Below, piece by piece: positions 28,019-36,603 of a DNA stretch of 43,641 nt. Position 1 is the first letter of the stretch. The number at the start of each line of letters is the position of its first letter. A program made the position numbers and the translations under genes. The DNA comes from Acetobacter fallax (lineage in GTDB: Bacteria > Pseudomonadota > Alphaproteobacteria > Acetobacterales > Acetobacteraceae), in assembly GCF_011516735.1 (NCBI RefSeq), contig NZ_WOSX01000030.1, forward strand, positions 1 to 43,641. The letters run 5' to 3'. A model generated the notes under the pieces. The model did not search any database and was not told the DNA's origin. It saw only the letters and a program-made list of their open reading frames with translations.

Positions 28019-29179
28019 CTACAGAGCAGCTTCGAGAACAGCCCGGGCAACATCCGGCGTCACGCTCTGGCGCTCACCCAGCGCACATGTCCCGTGCGTC
28101 CGCTCCAGCGCCGCGAGCAAAGCCTCCACGTCACCCTGCCCCAGGCCGTAATCAGACAAATGAATTCCCAGACCGAGACGCATGAAAAATTCATTCGTTA
28201 AAGTCAGCGCGGACCGGATTTTTTCGTCGTCAGATCCTTCCCGCACGCCCCACACACGTTCAGCATACTGAATCAGCTTTGCCCGTTTTTCCTCTCTCCG
28301 CACGGACAGCATCGCCGGGAAGACCACAGCGAGCGTTCGCGCATGATCAAGACCATAAAGCGCTGTCAGCTCATGCCCGATCAGATGCGATGACCAGTCC
28401 TGGGGCACGCCCGCGCCAATCAGACCATTCAGCGCCAGGGTCGCCGCCCACATCAGGGAAGACCGCGCATCGTAATTCTCCGGCTCCGCGAGCGTGGTGT
28501 CCGCCACCTCCAGCAGAACGTGGAGCAAACCTTCGGCGAAACGATCCTGGACCGGCGCGTCCGCCGGGTAAGTGAGATACTGCTCCAGCACATGCACGAA
28601 CGCATCAACAATTCCGTTGGCGATCTGCCAGGGCGGCAGCGTGAACGTCAGCGTCGGATCAAGAACAGCAAACACCGGAAAAACATGCTCGCTTTTGAAC
28701 ACCCGCTTCGCAGCGATGTCGGCGCGCGTGATAACCGCCGTCCCGTTCATCTCGGAGCCGGTCGCCGGCAGGGTCGGAATGGCAGCCAGCGGGATGGCCG
28801 TGCGGATTTCGCTGCCGCGCGTCGCCAGAATCCCCCAGGGATCGCCATCCCAGACGGCTGCGGCCGCGACAAACTTGGCGCCGTCGATCACCGAACCGCC
28901 GCCCAGCGCGATCAGAAAATCCACTGATTTTTCGCGCACAAGCGCAACCGCCCGCATGAGCGTCTCAAAGGTCGGATTGGGCTCAATGCCGCCAAACTCC
29001 AGCATTTCACGTTGCGTCAGCCCGGACCGGACACGCTCCATGGTGCCGTTCCGCAGGACGCTCCCGCCGCCGTAAAGCACCAGAACACGCGCCCCGACGG
29101 GGATATAATCCTCCATCCGGGCCAGCATGTCTCTGCCGAACAGAACACGCGTCGGATTAAAGAACGAGAAATCCAGCAT
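28019..29179 (-). CDS. Iron-containing alcohol dehydrogenase (YqhD/BDH-like)
   Basis: A 386-residue group III (Fe-ADH) enzyme, probably NAD(P)-dependent, interconverting an alcohol and aldehyde. Seen: FNPTRVLFGRDML at the N-terminus, cofactor loop LYGGGSVLRNG, IALGGGSVIDGAKFVAAA, and metal ligands in IVDAFVHVLEQYLT and SSHLIGHELTALYGLDHA. Segment order and length resemble YqhD and butanol dehydrogenases. ATG 29179 is preferred over GTG 29182 because a GAGG lies seven bases upstream. It begins just after the FAD oxidoreductase gene, and its stop touches the GntR start region, so all three share a transcript. Confidence 0.92.
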   Translation of the reverse strand: MLDFSFFNPTRVLFGRDMLARMEDYIPVGARVLVLYGGGSVLRNGTMERVRSGLTQREMLEFGGIEPNPTFETLMRAVALVREKSVDFLIALGGGSVIDGAKFVAAAAVWDGDPWGILATRGSEIRTAIPLAAIPTLPATGSEMNGTAVITRADIAAKRVFKSEHVFPVFAVLDPTLTFTLPPWQIANGIVDAFVHVLEQYLTYPADAPVQDRFAEGLLHVLLEVADTTLAEPENYDARSSLMWAATLALNGLIGAGVPQDWSSHLIGHELTALYGLDHARTLAVVFPAMLSVRREEKRAKLIQYAERVWGVREGSDDEKIRSALTLTNEFFMRLGLGIHLSDYGLGQGDVEALLAALERTHGTCALGERQSVTPDVARAVLEAAL

Positions 29180-29188
29180 CACAGAGCC

Positions 29189-30469
29189 TCAGTCGTTGTT
29201 CAGATGAAAACGTTCCAGCCGGAATGAAGCCGCTGAAGCCGGAGCCGCATCACCCATCACAATGTCAGCCATCAGCTTACCGGACGCCGGACCGATTCCG
29301 AACCCGTGCGCTGAAAACCCTGTCGCGAGGAAGAGACCGGGATACTGCGCCACCGGAGACAGGATCGGCAGAGCGTCCGGCATCACGTCGATGATCCCGG
29401 CCCAGGACGCCGCGATCCGGGCGGACCGGAACATCGGCGCATCGTCCCTGAGGTGTTCAAACGTCTCCTTCAGCGTGTCGATGTCAGGCGCGGGATCGCA
29501 GGCGCGGAAATCCTCAAAAGGATTGGCGCGTCCAGGCCCGAAGCGTCGGCTTAGCTGCAGTTCACTGAAGAAACTCATTCCGGCGCGGACGCGAAGAAGC
29601 TTCTTCTGTTTCAGATAATTCGGCAGATACTGACGAATGAACCGTATGGAATCCGGCGTCACCCATGTAAGCGACGAATTGCGCCGCGCCACAGTGTAGC
29701 CTCCGTCCTTCCGGCGGCGCAGACAGTAACGGGTCGAGGCCAGATTAGGCTCGGGTCCGTCCTCCACCGGCGTCGTCCGCAGAACCGACGCCATCACCTT
29801 GAGTTGCGGAATAATAATGCCGACCGTACTGCACAGCCAGCGCGACCACGCGCCGGCGGCGATCACGATCCGGTCCGCCGTCACGCGCCCCGTCTCGGTC
29901 TCCACAGCCGTCGCTTTTCCACCGGTGATATCGATGCTCCGGACGGCATCACCAGCCACGATGCTGACACCGGCGGCACGCACCTTCTTTTCAAGAAAAC
30001 GCATGGCCAGATCAGGCTCGATCCCCGCATCGCCAGGAGCGAAGAGCGCGCCCGTCCAGCGTCGGCGGAACTGGGGCAGCAGACGCGCCGTTTCAGCGCT
30101 TTCAAGCGCCCGAGTATCAAGGCCACGCCCCGCCGCAAGCCGCAGCCACTCCTGGAGCGCTGCCCACTCCTCATCGTTATCCGCCACGGAAACAAGGCCA
30201 CATTTCCGGAAGCCGAAATCGCCCTCGACCGCCCATTGTTGCCAGAGGGGACGGCTTGTCAGCGCCAGTTCCAGCTCCGCCATGTCCTGCCCGACCGTGC
30301 GCATCCATCCCCAGTTGCGGGTTGACTGCTCATAGGCCGCCTCGCCTTTGTCAAAGACTACGACGGAAAGGCCGCGTTCGCGCAGAAACAGCGCCGTGGA
30401 AAGGCCAATAATGCCCGCGCCCGCGATGACGACATCATAATGCTGGCTCATAGTGTGCTGCGACGTCAT
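29189..30469 (-). CDS. FAD-dependent oxidoreductase (DadA / amino-acid oxidase family)
   Basis: A 426-residue flavoprotein of the DAO fold, which oxidises C-N bonds in D-amino acids, glycine, sarcosine or other amines. The FAD-binding Rossmann motif is at the N-terminus (DVVIAGAGIIGLSTALFLRE, with the acidic end in VVFDKGEA). Later landmarks are RIVIAAGAWSRWL and the C-terminal FAD segment LFLATGFSAHGFGIGPASGK. No signal peptide. Leading gene of the leftward branch of the GTATAC-flanked cluster. Start at 30469; ATG 30451 (MSQHYDVVI) is equally possible. Substrate unknown. Confidence 0.9.
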   Translation of the reverse strand: MTSQHTMSQHYDVVIAGAGIIGLSTALFLRERGLSVVVFDKGEAAYEQSTRNWGWMRTVGQDMAELELALTSRPLWQQWAVEGDFGFRKCGLVSVADNDEEWAALQEWLRLAAGRGLDTRALESAETARLLPQFRRRWTGALFAPGDAGIEPDLAMRFLEKKVRAAGVSIVAGDAVRSIDITGGKATAVETETGRVTADRIVIAAGAWSRWLCSTVGIIIPQLKVMASVLRTTPVEDGPEPNLASTRYCLRRRKDGGYTVARRNSSLTWVTPDSIRFIRQYLPNYLKQKKLLRVRAGMSFFSELQLSRRFGPGRANPFEDFRACDPAPDIDTLKETFEHLRDDAPMFRSARIAASWAGIIDVMPDALPILSPVAQYPGLFLATGFSAHGFGIGPASGKLMADIVMGDAAPASAASFRLERFHLNND

Positions 30470-30571
30470 GGCGTCCGGGCTCCGCGTCTGTTTTCCGGTC
30501 TCTCCAGAGAATGCGATATTACCGTATGCCGGGAGGACCTGTGATGGGTTCTGTCAGAGGTTTAGACCGTA

Positions 30572-30586
30572 TTCAGGTATACTGAA
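30572..30586. promoter_or_regulatory. Operator-like palindrome 1 in the divergent control region
   Basis: TTCAGGTATACTGAA: five-base arms TTCAG/CTGAA. On the minus strand it reads TTTCAGTATACC, shared with site 2. Lies about 100 bp upstream of the leftward oxidoreductase gene. A GntR/FCD operator is the likely identity. Confidence 0.6.
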
Positions 30587-30696
30587 AAGAGGAAAAAAGG
30601 CGATTCGAATTGATTTGAATTCCAATCCTTCAATATTTTTCATTAAAAAATACGAATATAGATGCACCATCAAAACGATGTAGACAGGAAACGGTT

Positions 30697-30711
30697 TTTC
30701 AGTATACCGTA
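30697..30711. promoter_or_regulatory. Operator-like site 2 in the divergent control region
   Basis: TTTCAGTATACCGTA contains the same TTTCAGTATACC core as site 1 in inverted orientation, about 115 bp upstream of the TonB receptor start. The right arm is less symmetrical than in the other two sites. Confidence 0.55.
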
Positions 30712-30761
30712 ATGCAACCCACGAGATGAAAACCTTCTCCTCCCGTGGGGATGTCAGATCA

Positions 30762-30774
30762 TTCGGTATACGAA
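30762..30774. promoter_or_regulatory. Operator-like palindrome 3 upstream of the TonB receptor
   Basis: TTCGGTATACGAA, symmetrical around GTATAC with TTC/GAA ends, 48 bp before the receptor ATG. Together with sites 1 and 2 it gives a consensus of roughly TTCnGTATACnGAA. Confidence 0.6.
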
Positions 30775-30821
30775 GCGGCGCATCCGCCGTCTTTCTCCAC
30801 CTCGTAGACAGTGAGGCCTTC

Positions 30822-33263
30822 ATGTCCGGTCCCAGACTCTGCGCTCCTGGTGTTATGATTGCGGCATGCGCGAGCGTCTCCCTGCTCGCACTCCATGCTG
30901 CGTCAGCCCGCCCGGCACACGTCCGCCATCCGCAGCATGGCTCCGGCAAGCGCGCTGTACCGCCAGCCGCATCCACCGCCCGCACCGCGCCCGCCACCGC
31001 GCTTCCAGCCGCCGCTCACGCCACCTCAATGCAGGGCGGCACCGAAAACATCGCCGTGCACGGGGCCGTCTCCGCGACCGGAATGACCGGCAGAACCCCC
31101 GGCGGCGGCCTGATGGCTAAACAGACCTCGCCCTATGCCCGCAACACCATCACGCGCGACTACATCGCCGCCCAGTCCCCGACGACCAACGTGCTGAATC
31201 TCGTGCGCAACACGCCCGGCGTCGTCGTCGCCAGTGCCGACCCCACCGGCGCCACGGACCGTATGAGCATCTCCATCCGCGGCATGAACCAGAACGAAAT
31301 CGGTTACGAGTTCGAAGGCATGAATCCTTCGGACGTGCTCTATTACAGCCCGGCGTCCTCCACATGGGCCGACACGGAGAATATCGGGTCCATCACCATC
31401 TCTCCCGGATCACCCGATCTGATGTCTCCCACCTTCAGCGCCGTCGGTGGCCTCATCAGCGCGAAAATGCGCAGCCCGTCCGCAAAGGCTGGCGGCGTCG
31501 CCGATTTCACATTCGGCGGCAACGATCTGGAACGCGAATTCATCCGCGCGGAAACAGGCGAGATCGGTCATTCCGGTTTCCGCTCCTACGCCTCGTTCTC
31601 CAACACCACCGCCACGAACTGGCGCGGCCCGGGCGGACTCAACCGCTGGCACGTCGATTTCAAAGGCGAGAAGACATGGGGAGACGGAAACAGCATCTCC
31701 CCTTTCATGTCCTATAACGATGTCACGGAAAGCCTCTACACGTACCCGACCATGGCGCAGTGGAGGCAATACGGAGATGCCTATAACTACTCAAAAACAT
31801 TCACCGGATCGAATACGAATTACTACAAATTCCACCAGTACGAGTGGCGGCATGCCCGCGCCAGCCTTCAGACGCATTTTAATCTGGGCCACGGCCTGGA
31901 ACTGACCGCGACGCCCTATGTCTCCGATGTGGACGGCACTCTGAACGGCGCGACGACGCTCAGCCAGACCGGCAGCTATCTCGGCAACCAGTCAGCCGGA
32001 ACTCTTCAGTTTCCGTCAGGAACGTCCGGCAGCACTGTCGGGGTCTCGGTCGATCACTTCCGGGAATCGACCTTCGGTTTCAACAGCGCCCTCAGCTGGA
32101 AACATCGTCATAACGAACTGTCGCTCGGATACTGGTATTCCTATGTGAACTACACGGAAGATCCCTCCTACTCCCTGCCCGGAACCAACGGACAAGCAGC
32201 CAGTCTGTGGGGAAATTACCCCGTTCTCACACAGAACGGCCACAGACTTCTCCAGTGGGACGCGCATGTCATCCAGCAGATCAACGCCCTCACGCTCCAG
32301 GACACCTACAAGGCGTTCGGTGACAGGCTGACCATTTCAGCCGGTATCAAAAACGTTATGATGACGCGCGCCGCAACCAACCTGATCCCGGGCGCCACCT
32401 ACGCAACAGGCTTCAGCGACTTCCAGCCGCTGCCGCGCGTCGCCATCAGCTATCAGATCACGCCGCATGACCAGATTTATATTAATGGCACAACGGCTTT
32501 CCGTGAAGCCGCCGCCGTCACACCGTCCATCGATATGTTCAGCGTGGCGACAGGCAAAATGACGAGCAGCCATTCGGGCTATATCAAGCCGGAATATTCC
32601 ATCGCGGAGGAAGTCGGTTACCGTCATTATGGCGCGTTCAATCTTACCGTCTCTCTGTTCAACTACAATTTCACCAACCGGCAGCTCACCAGCAACGCGC
32701 TTGTCAACGGCACGACCATCACCACGTCGCTCAGTGGCGGCGGTCAGACCACGCGTGGCGTCAGTGCCGAATTCAGCCTTCCCGCCTGGCACCATTTCTC
32801 ACCCTATCTGTCCGGGCAGTATCTCCACGCAACCATGGACAACAACATCGCCGCAGGCGGGGACTATCTCCCGACAAAAGGAAAAACCGCAGTCCTCACA
32901 CCAAAATTCATGGGCTCGATTGGCCTGTCCTACGATGACGGAAGGGTGTTCGGAAATTTCTCGTTCAATTACATCGATTCCCAGTATACCACCTTCATGA
33001 ACGACCAGAGCATCCCGGCCTATAAGACAGCCAATGTCAGCATGGGATACCGGTTTCGCGACATCGGTTTTCTCAAACGTCCGCAGATCCAGCTGAACCT
33101 CGTCAATGTCGGGGACTCGCATTACCTTTCCGGCGCATGGGGTCTGACGTCAAACGCCGTCGCCACAAAGGGAATCTACGGACACACTATCGCCGCCAGC
33201 CAGCCGACCTATATCACCGGAGGAAAATTTTCCGGTATCGTTTCCCTCACAACCGGCTTCTGA
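30822..33263 (+). CDS. TonB-dependent receptor, first gene of the rightward branch
   Basis: An 813-residue outer-membrane receptor. The ATG at 30822 is chosen because GAGG lies five bases upstream and a signal peptide follows at once (hydrophobic core VMIAACASVSLLALHAASA, cleavage near residue 29). The frame is open to 30726 but that part overlaps operator site 3. A basic Ala/Pro/Thr-rich linker (~30-75) leads to TonB box ENIAV. The plug has VLNLVRNTPGVVVASADP, MSISIRGMNQNEIGYEFEGM and SITISPGSPDLMSPTFSAVG, variant forms of the usual plug motifs. The barrel ends with GIVSLTTGF. The transporter gene starts three bases after its stop. Confidence 0.92.
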   Translation: MSGPRLCAPGVMIAACASVSLLALHAASARPAHVRHPQHGSGKRAVPPAASTARTAPATALPAAAHATSMQGGTENIAVHGAVSATGMTGRTPGGGLMAKQTSPYARNTITRDYIAAQSPTTNVLNLVRNTPGVVVASADPTGATDRMSISIRGMNQNEIGYEFEGMNPSDVLYYSPASSTWADTENIGSITISPGSPDLMSPTFSAVGGLISAKMRSPSAKAGGVADFTFGGNDLEREFIRAETGEIGHSGFRSYASFSNTTATNWRGPGGLNRWHVDFKGEKTWGDGNSISPFMSYNDVTESLYTYPTMAQWRQYGDAYNYSKTFTGSNTNYYKFHQYEWRHARASLQTHFNLGHGLELTATPYVSDVDGTLNGATTLSQTGSYLGNQSAGTLQFPSGTSGSTVGVSVDHFRESTFGFNSALSWKHRHNELSLGYWYSYVNYTEDPSYSLPGTNGQAASLWGNYPVLTQNGHRLLQWDAHVIQQINALTLQDTYKAFGDRLTISAGIKNVMMTRAATNLIPGATYATGFSDFQPLPRVAISYQITPHDQIYINGTTAFREAAAVTPSIDMFSVATGKMTSSHSGYIKPEYSIAEEVGYRHYGAFNLTVSLFNYNFTNRQLTSNALVNGTTITTSLSGGGQTTRGVSAEFSLPAWHHFSPYLSGQYLHATMDNNIAAGGDYLPTKGKTAVLTPKFMGSIGLSYDDGRVFGNFSFNYIDSQYTTFMNDQSIPAYKTANVSMGYRFRDIGFLKRPQIQLNLVNVGDSHYLSGAWGLTSNAVATKGIYGHTIAASQPTYITGGKFSGIVSLTTGF

Positions 33264-33265
33264 GA

Positions 33266-34564
33266 ATGGCCTCACCCCGCGAAATGACGGCCTTTCCACC
33301 GGCGACCCGCCGGAAACGCACCATTCTGGCCACGACGCTCGGCGGGGCGCTGGAATGGTATGATCTGCTGCTCTACGGCCTGTTTTCGGTGACGTTCTCC
33401 CGGTTATTCTTTTCCACCGGTGAGGGAGGCCCGCTCGCTCTCGCACTGAGCCTTGGCAGCTTTGGCGTCGCGTTCGTCGTGCGGCCACTGGGGGCCGCCT
33501 GGCTCGGGTCATGGACTGACCGGCACGGACGGCGAAGCGGGCTTATTCTGTCCTCCGTCCTGATGACTCTGGGAACGGGCGTCGTCGCCCTCATTCCCGG
33601 TAGTCAGACCATCGGGCCGCTCGCCCCTGTTCTGCTTGTCCTTTCCCGTATGGTGCAGGGCTTCGCCGCCGGCGGCGAGTTCGGCAGCGCGTCCGCCATG
33701 CTGGCTGAACGTGATCCTGCCCGGCGCGGATTTTACTCCAGCCTGCAATGGTCCGCCTCGGGCGTTTCCGTCACTCTGGCCGCCTTCTTCGCCTGGTGCG
33801 TCCACCATTTCTTTTCTGACAGTCAGATCGAGGCCGGCGCCTGGCGTCTGCCCTTCCTCTTTGGCCTCGTCATGGGACCGCTCACCACCTGGATGCGTCT
33901 GCGCGGCACTGAGTCCGAAGAGTTCGTTTTACGGGAAAATCACCTTCCCATCCGCGAGATTTTCCGAAGTGACAAGAAGCGGATCATCCTCGCCGTCGGC
34001 GCTGTCGGTCTGGGAGCCACGGGAAGCGCCCTGAACGTCTATATGCCGACATACGCCCGGACATTCCTGCATCTGTCTGAAACAGGCTCCCTCGCCGGCA
34101 CAATCGTTTCCGGCGTGCTCTCGATCTTTCTTCCACCGCTCTTCGCCACGCTCGGCGACAGGACGGAACGGCGAAAGATGATGATCATCACCGCCACGAC
34201 CGGCGGTCTCATCGCGTGGCCGCTCTTTGCGTGGCTGACTGCCGAACCCTCGGCCCTGCACCTGATGCTTGTGCAGTGCGCCTTCATCACCTGCATTTAC
34301 GGCGCTTACTATTCTTCCGTGCCTGCGCTGATGGCTGATCTCTTCCCTCCCAGAAATCGCGCCAGTTCCATAGCGCTGGCCTACGCCATCAGCCAGCTTC
34401 TGTTTGGCGGTTTCACGCCCGTCCTGCTGTCCACACTCACGCAGAATTCCGGTGTTCTCAGCACGCCGGGGCTGTATCTTCTCGCCGTCGCCTCCATCAG
34501 CGTCCTGTGCCTCACCCTGGCTGCCCCACTGATGCGGAACCCGCGGGAAAGTAACACATCATGA
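33266..34564 (+). CDS. MFS transporter, metabolite:H+ symporter (MHS) type
   Basis: A 432-residue inner-membrane permease with about twelve segments. The MHS-subfamily start (RRKRTILATTLGGALEWYDL, LLYG) and the loop WTDRHGRRSGL with later GDRTERRKMM are visible. MHS members (ProP, KgtP, citrate and shikimate permeases) import small carboxylates or zwitterions with protons. ATG 33266 lies three bases past the receptor stop; ATG 33284 is an alternative. It presumably carries into the cytoplasm the compound admitted by the receptor. Its stop overlaps a tiny open frame at 34561. Confidence 0.92.
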   Translation: MASPREMTAFPPATRRKRTILATTLGGALEWYDLLLYGLFSVTFSRLFFSTGEGGPLALALSLGSFGVAFVVRPLGAAWLGSWTDRHGRRSGLILSSVLMTLGTGVVALIPGSQTIGPLAPVLLVLSRMVQGFAAGGEFGSASAMLAERDPARRGFYSSLQWSASGVSVTLAAFFAWCVHHFFSDSQIEAGAWRLPFLFGLVMGPLTTWMRLRGTESEEFVLRENHLPIREIFRSDKKRIILAVGAVGLGATGSALNVYMPTYARTFLHLSETGSLAGTIVSGVLSIFLPPLFATLGDRTERRKMMIITATTGGLIAWPLFAWLTAEPSALHLMLVQCAFITCIYGAYYSSVPALMADLFPPRNRASSIALAYAISQLLFGGFTPVLLSTLTQNSGVLSTPGLYLLAVASISVLCLTLAAPLMRNPRESNTS

Positions 34565-34662
34565 CGCAACCCGCCCTCAAATCCGGGAGCGACGCGGTCA
34601 GCCGGGATGGCCCGCGCGGCATGGAACCGCCTTTCCGTGATCAGCCGCATCACGGCTACTGA
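34561..34662 (+). CDS. Possible 33-residue small ORF
   Basis: ATG overlaps the MFS stop as ATGA and the frame runs 33 codons to TGA at 34660-34662, 18 bp before the monooxygenase start. The peptide is Pro/Arg/Asp-rich and hydrophilic (starts MTQPALKSGSDAVSRDG). I recognise nothing in it. It could be a real coupled small protein, a leader keeping ribosomes on the message, or chance. Confidence 0.3.
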   Translation: MTQPALKSGSDAVSRDGPRGMEPPFRDQPHHGY

Positions 34663-34680
34663 TCTTCCAGGGATATTCCG

Positions 34681-36003
34681 ATGACCAGACGTCGTCTCGC
34701 TCTTGGCCTCTCCATGCGTTACCTTGGGTACCACGCTGCCGGCTGGCGCCATCCGCGGGCTAACGCCGCCGGCACGACGTCCTTCGCGCACTACCGCACG
34801 GTGGCGCAGGAAGCGGAGGCAGCCGGTTTCGATCTGGTCTTCCTCGCCGATGGCATGGCTGTCCGCGCCCGCGATGAACCGGAGGGCGCTCTCGCGCAGT
34901 CTTCGCAGATCGCCGATTTCGAGCCGCTGACGCTCCTTTCCGCTCTCGCCGCCGTCACCAGTCGCATCGGGCTGGTCGCGACAGCCTCGACAACCTATAA
35001 TCAGCCCTATTCCCTTGCCCGCCAGTACGCATCGCTCGATCTTCTGAGTGACGGGCGCGCCGGCTGGAACGTCGTCACCTCCTGGTCAGACGCTGAAGCA
35101 CGCAACTTCGGGCTGGAGGCCACTCCGGACTACGGAGCCCGCTACCGCCGCGCCGAAGAATTTGTTGATGTTGTCACAGGTTTATGGGATTCATGGGACG
35201 AAGGGGCGCTTCTGCATGACAAGGAAAACGCCCGCTTCCTCGACGCTGCAAAACTGCATGTCCTGAACCATCAGGGCGACGAATTCCGTGTGCGCGGTCC
35301 TCTCAGCGTGCCCGGCAGCCCTCAGCGCCGTCCCGTCATCGTGCAGGCCGGCGCTTCGGAAGCCGGCATGAACCTCGCCGCACGCACAGCAGATCTTGTC
35401 TACACAGTCCCCCAGTCGAAAGACGCCTCCATCGCCTTCCGCAAGGATCTTCGTGAACGCGCCGCCTCCTTTGGTCGCGATCCGGATACCATCCGGGTGC
35501 TGCCCGGCATCGTCCCTTTCACCGGCGCGACTGATCAGGATGCCCGCGCAGGATATGATGAGCTGAACAGCCTCATTCCGGACGAACTTGGTCGCCAGTA
35601 TTTATACAACCAGATGGGCGATCTTTCCGGTTTTCCGCTGGATGGTCCCGTCCCTCCCCCTCCGGCCGGCGCGGCTGTGGGCAGCATCGCGAAAAATCTT
35701 TATGAAATGGCGCAGAGAGAGGGCCTGACTCTCCGCCAGATGGTACACGTCGCCGCCGCTGGTTACGGTGCGCGTGTGATTGTCGGTGCAGGCCATAGCA
35801 TCGCGGAAGAAATGCTGGACTGGTTTCATTCCGATGCCGCGGATGGATTCAATATCTGCGCACCGCTGCTTCCTGTGGCTATCAGCGATTTTTCCAGACA
35901 TATCATGCCCGTTCTCGAAAAGTCCGACATCCTGACCGACAGAGCAATTCCAGCCCTCAGAGCAAGACTGGGTCTGCCAGATATAAAAAGTCGCTACTCA
36001 TAA
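34681..36003 (+). CDS. LLM-class flavin-dependent monooxygenase (NtaA/SnaA/DszA family)
   Basis: A 440-residue luciferase-like TIM-barrel enzyme that uses FMNH2 supplied by a separate reductase to oxygenate or cleave C-N or C-S bonds. Typical family segments are HYRTVAQEAEAAGFDLVFLA, LTLLSALAAVTSRIGLVATA, ASLDLLSDGRAGWNVVTSWS and RPVIVQAGASEAGMNLAAR, then the C-terminal SDAADGFNICAPLLP. NtaA-like enzymes act on aminopolycarboxylates, DszA/SnaA on sulfones and cyclic amides. No flavin reductase gene is seen in this window. ATG 34681 has AGGG about ten bases upstream. End of the rightward branch. Confidence 0.93.
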   Translation: MTRRRLALGLSMRYLGYHAAGWRHPRANAAGTTSFAHYRTVAQEAEAAGFDLVFLADGMAVRARDEPEGALAQSSQIADFEPLTLLSALAAVTSRIGLVATASTTYNQPYSLARQYASLDLLSDGRAGWNVVTSWSDAEARNFGLEATPDYGARYRRAEEFVDVVTGLWDSWDEGALLHDKENARFLDAAKLHVLNHQGDEFRVRGPLSVPGSPQRRPVIVQAGASEAGMNLAARTADLVYTVPQSKDASIAFRKDLRERAASFGRDPDTIRVLPGIVPFTGATDQDARAGYDELNSLIPDELGRQYLYNQMGDLSGFPLDGPVPPPPAGAAVGSIAKNLYEMAQREGLTLRQMVHVAAAGYGARVIVGAGHSIAEEMLDWFHSDAADGFNICAPLLPVAISDFSRHIMPVLEKSDILTDRAIPALRARLGLPDIKSRYS

Positions 36004-36174
36004 AGCACACAGACCCGGAGGGACCAAAGAACCGCTGACTGATGTCCTGTCCGCCTGTTTTCAGAGTCAGCGCACGATGAAGGATAGTTCGGTTCCGTGC
36101 TGACCGTTCTGCCTTACGGGCGGAGCAGTATTCATTGCCCCGGATTCATTGCCCCCGGGGATCGCTATATGGCC
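36004..36174. other. Gene-free stretch after the monooxygenase
   Basis: No gene is seen. A 14-base tandem repeat (ATTCATTGCCCCGG unit) lies at 36130-36155, and the transposase remnant begins just to the right. It probably contains the outer end of the decayed IS, whose terminus I cannot define. Confidence 0.4.
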
Positions 36175-36580
36175 TGCACTGATCCTTTCCGGGAAGAAGA
36201 TAGCGGGCATGTTGCAGACGATGCTGGCCAGCCCGATCCTCATGGTGGCCCGTTCCATCCCGACGGTCCGGATGAACAGTCCCACCTGTCATTTCTGATC
36301 GGCAAAGCCATATTCGACACGCGAGCGGATCGCCGGATATGCCGGGACATGGGCTTGAGATGCGGCTTTTTCCTGTGGACCGTTGAGACAAAACCCTGCT
36401 TTTCCATGAAAGCCTCATTCGCCTTTGACCGATACGCCGTATTGCTCCGGTCGGGCAGTCCTTCACGTAGTCTGGCCCCGTCACCTGCCGCGGCATCCGT
36501 GGTCTTCCACCTGCGGATCAGCCTGAACGTCCGGTCGATGGAAATATAGGATTTATACCGGAGGGTCCGGCCTTTGACCT
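36175..36580 (-). pseudogene. Decayed IS5-family transposase
   Basis: On the minus strand the C-terminal half of an IS5-type transposase is readable across two frames. The first frame gives YKSYISIDRTFRLIRRWKTT, DAAAGDGARLREGL, YRSKANEAFMEKQGFVS and VHRKKPHLKPM. The second gives IRSRVEYGFADQK and GLFIRTVGMERATMRIGLAS. Damage seen: the N-terminal half is absent; an internal deletion removes the segment that should precede TAYRSKA and carries a catalytic Asp; a frameshift lies near 36335; a TGA stop interrupts after FADQK. It cannot encode an active enzyme. It is a different IS5 subgroup from the fragment at 1-34. Confidence 0.85.
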
Positions 36581-36603
36581 GTGTGAGACTGGCTGGCGCA
36601 GGA

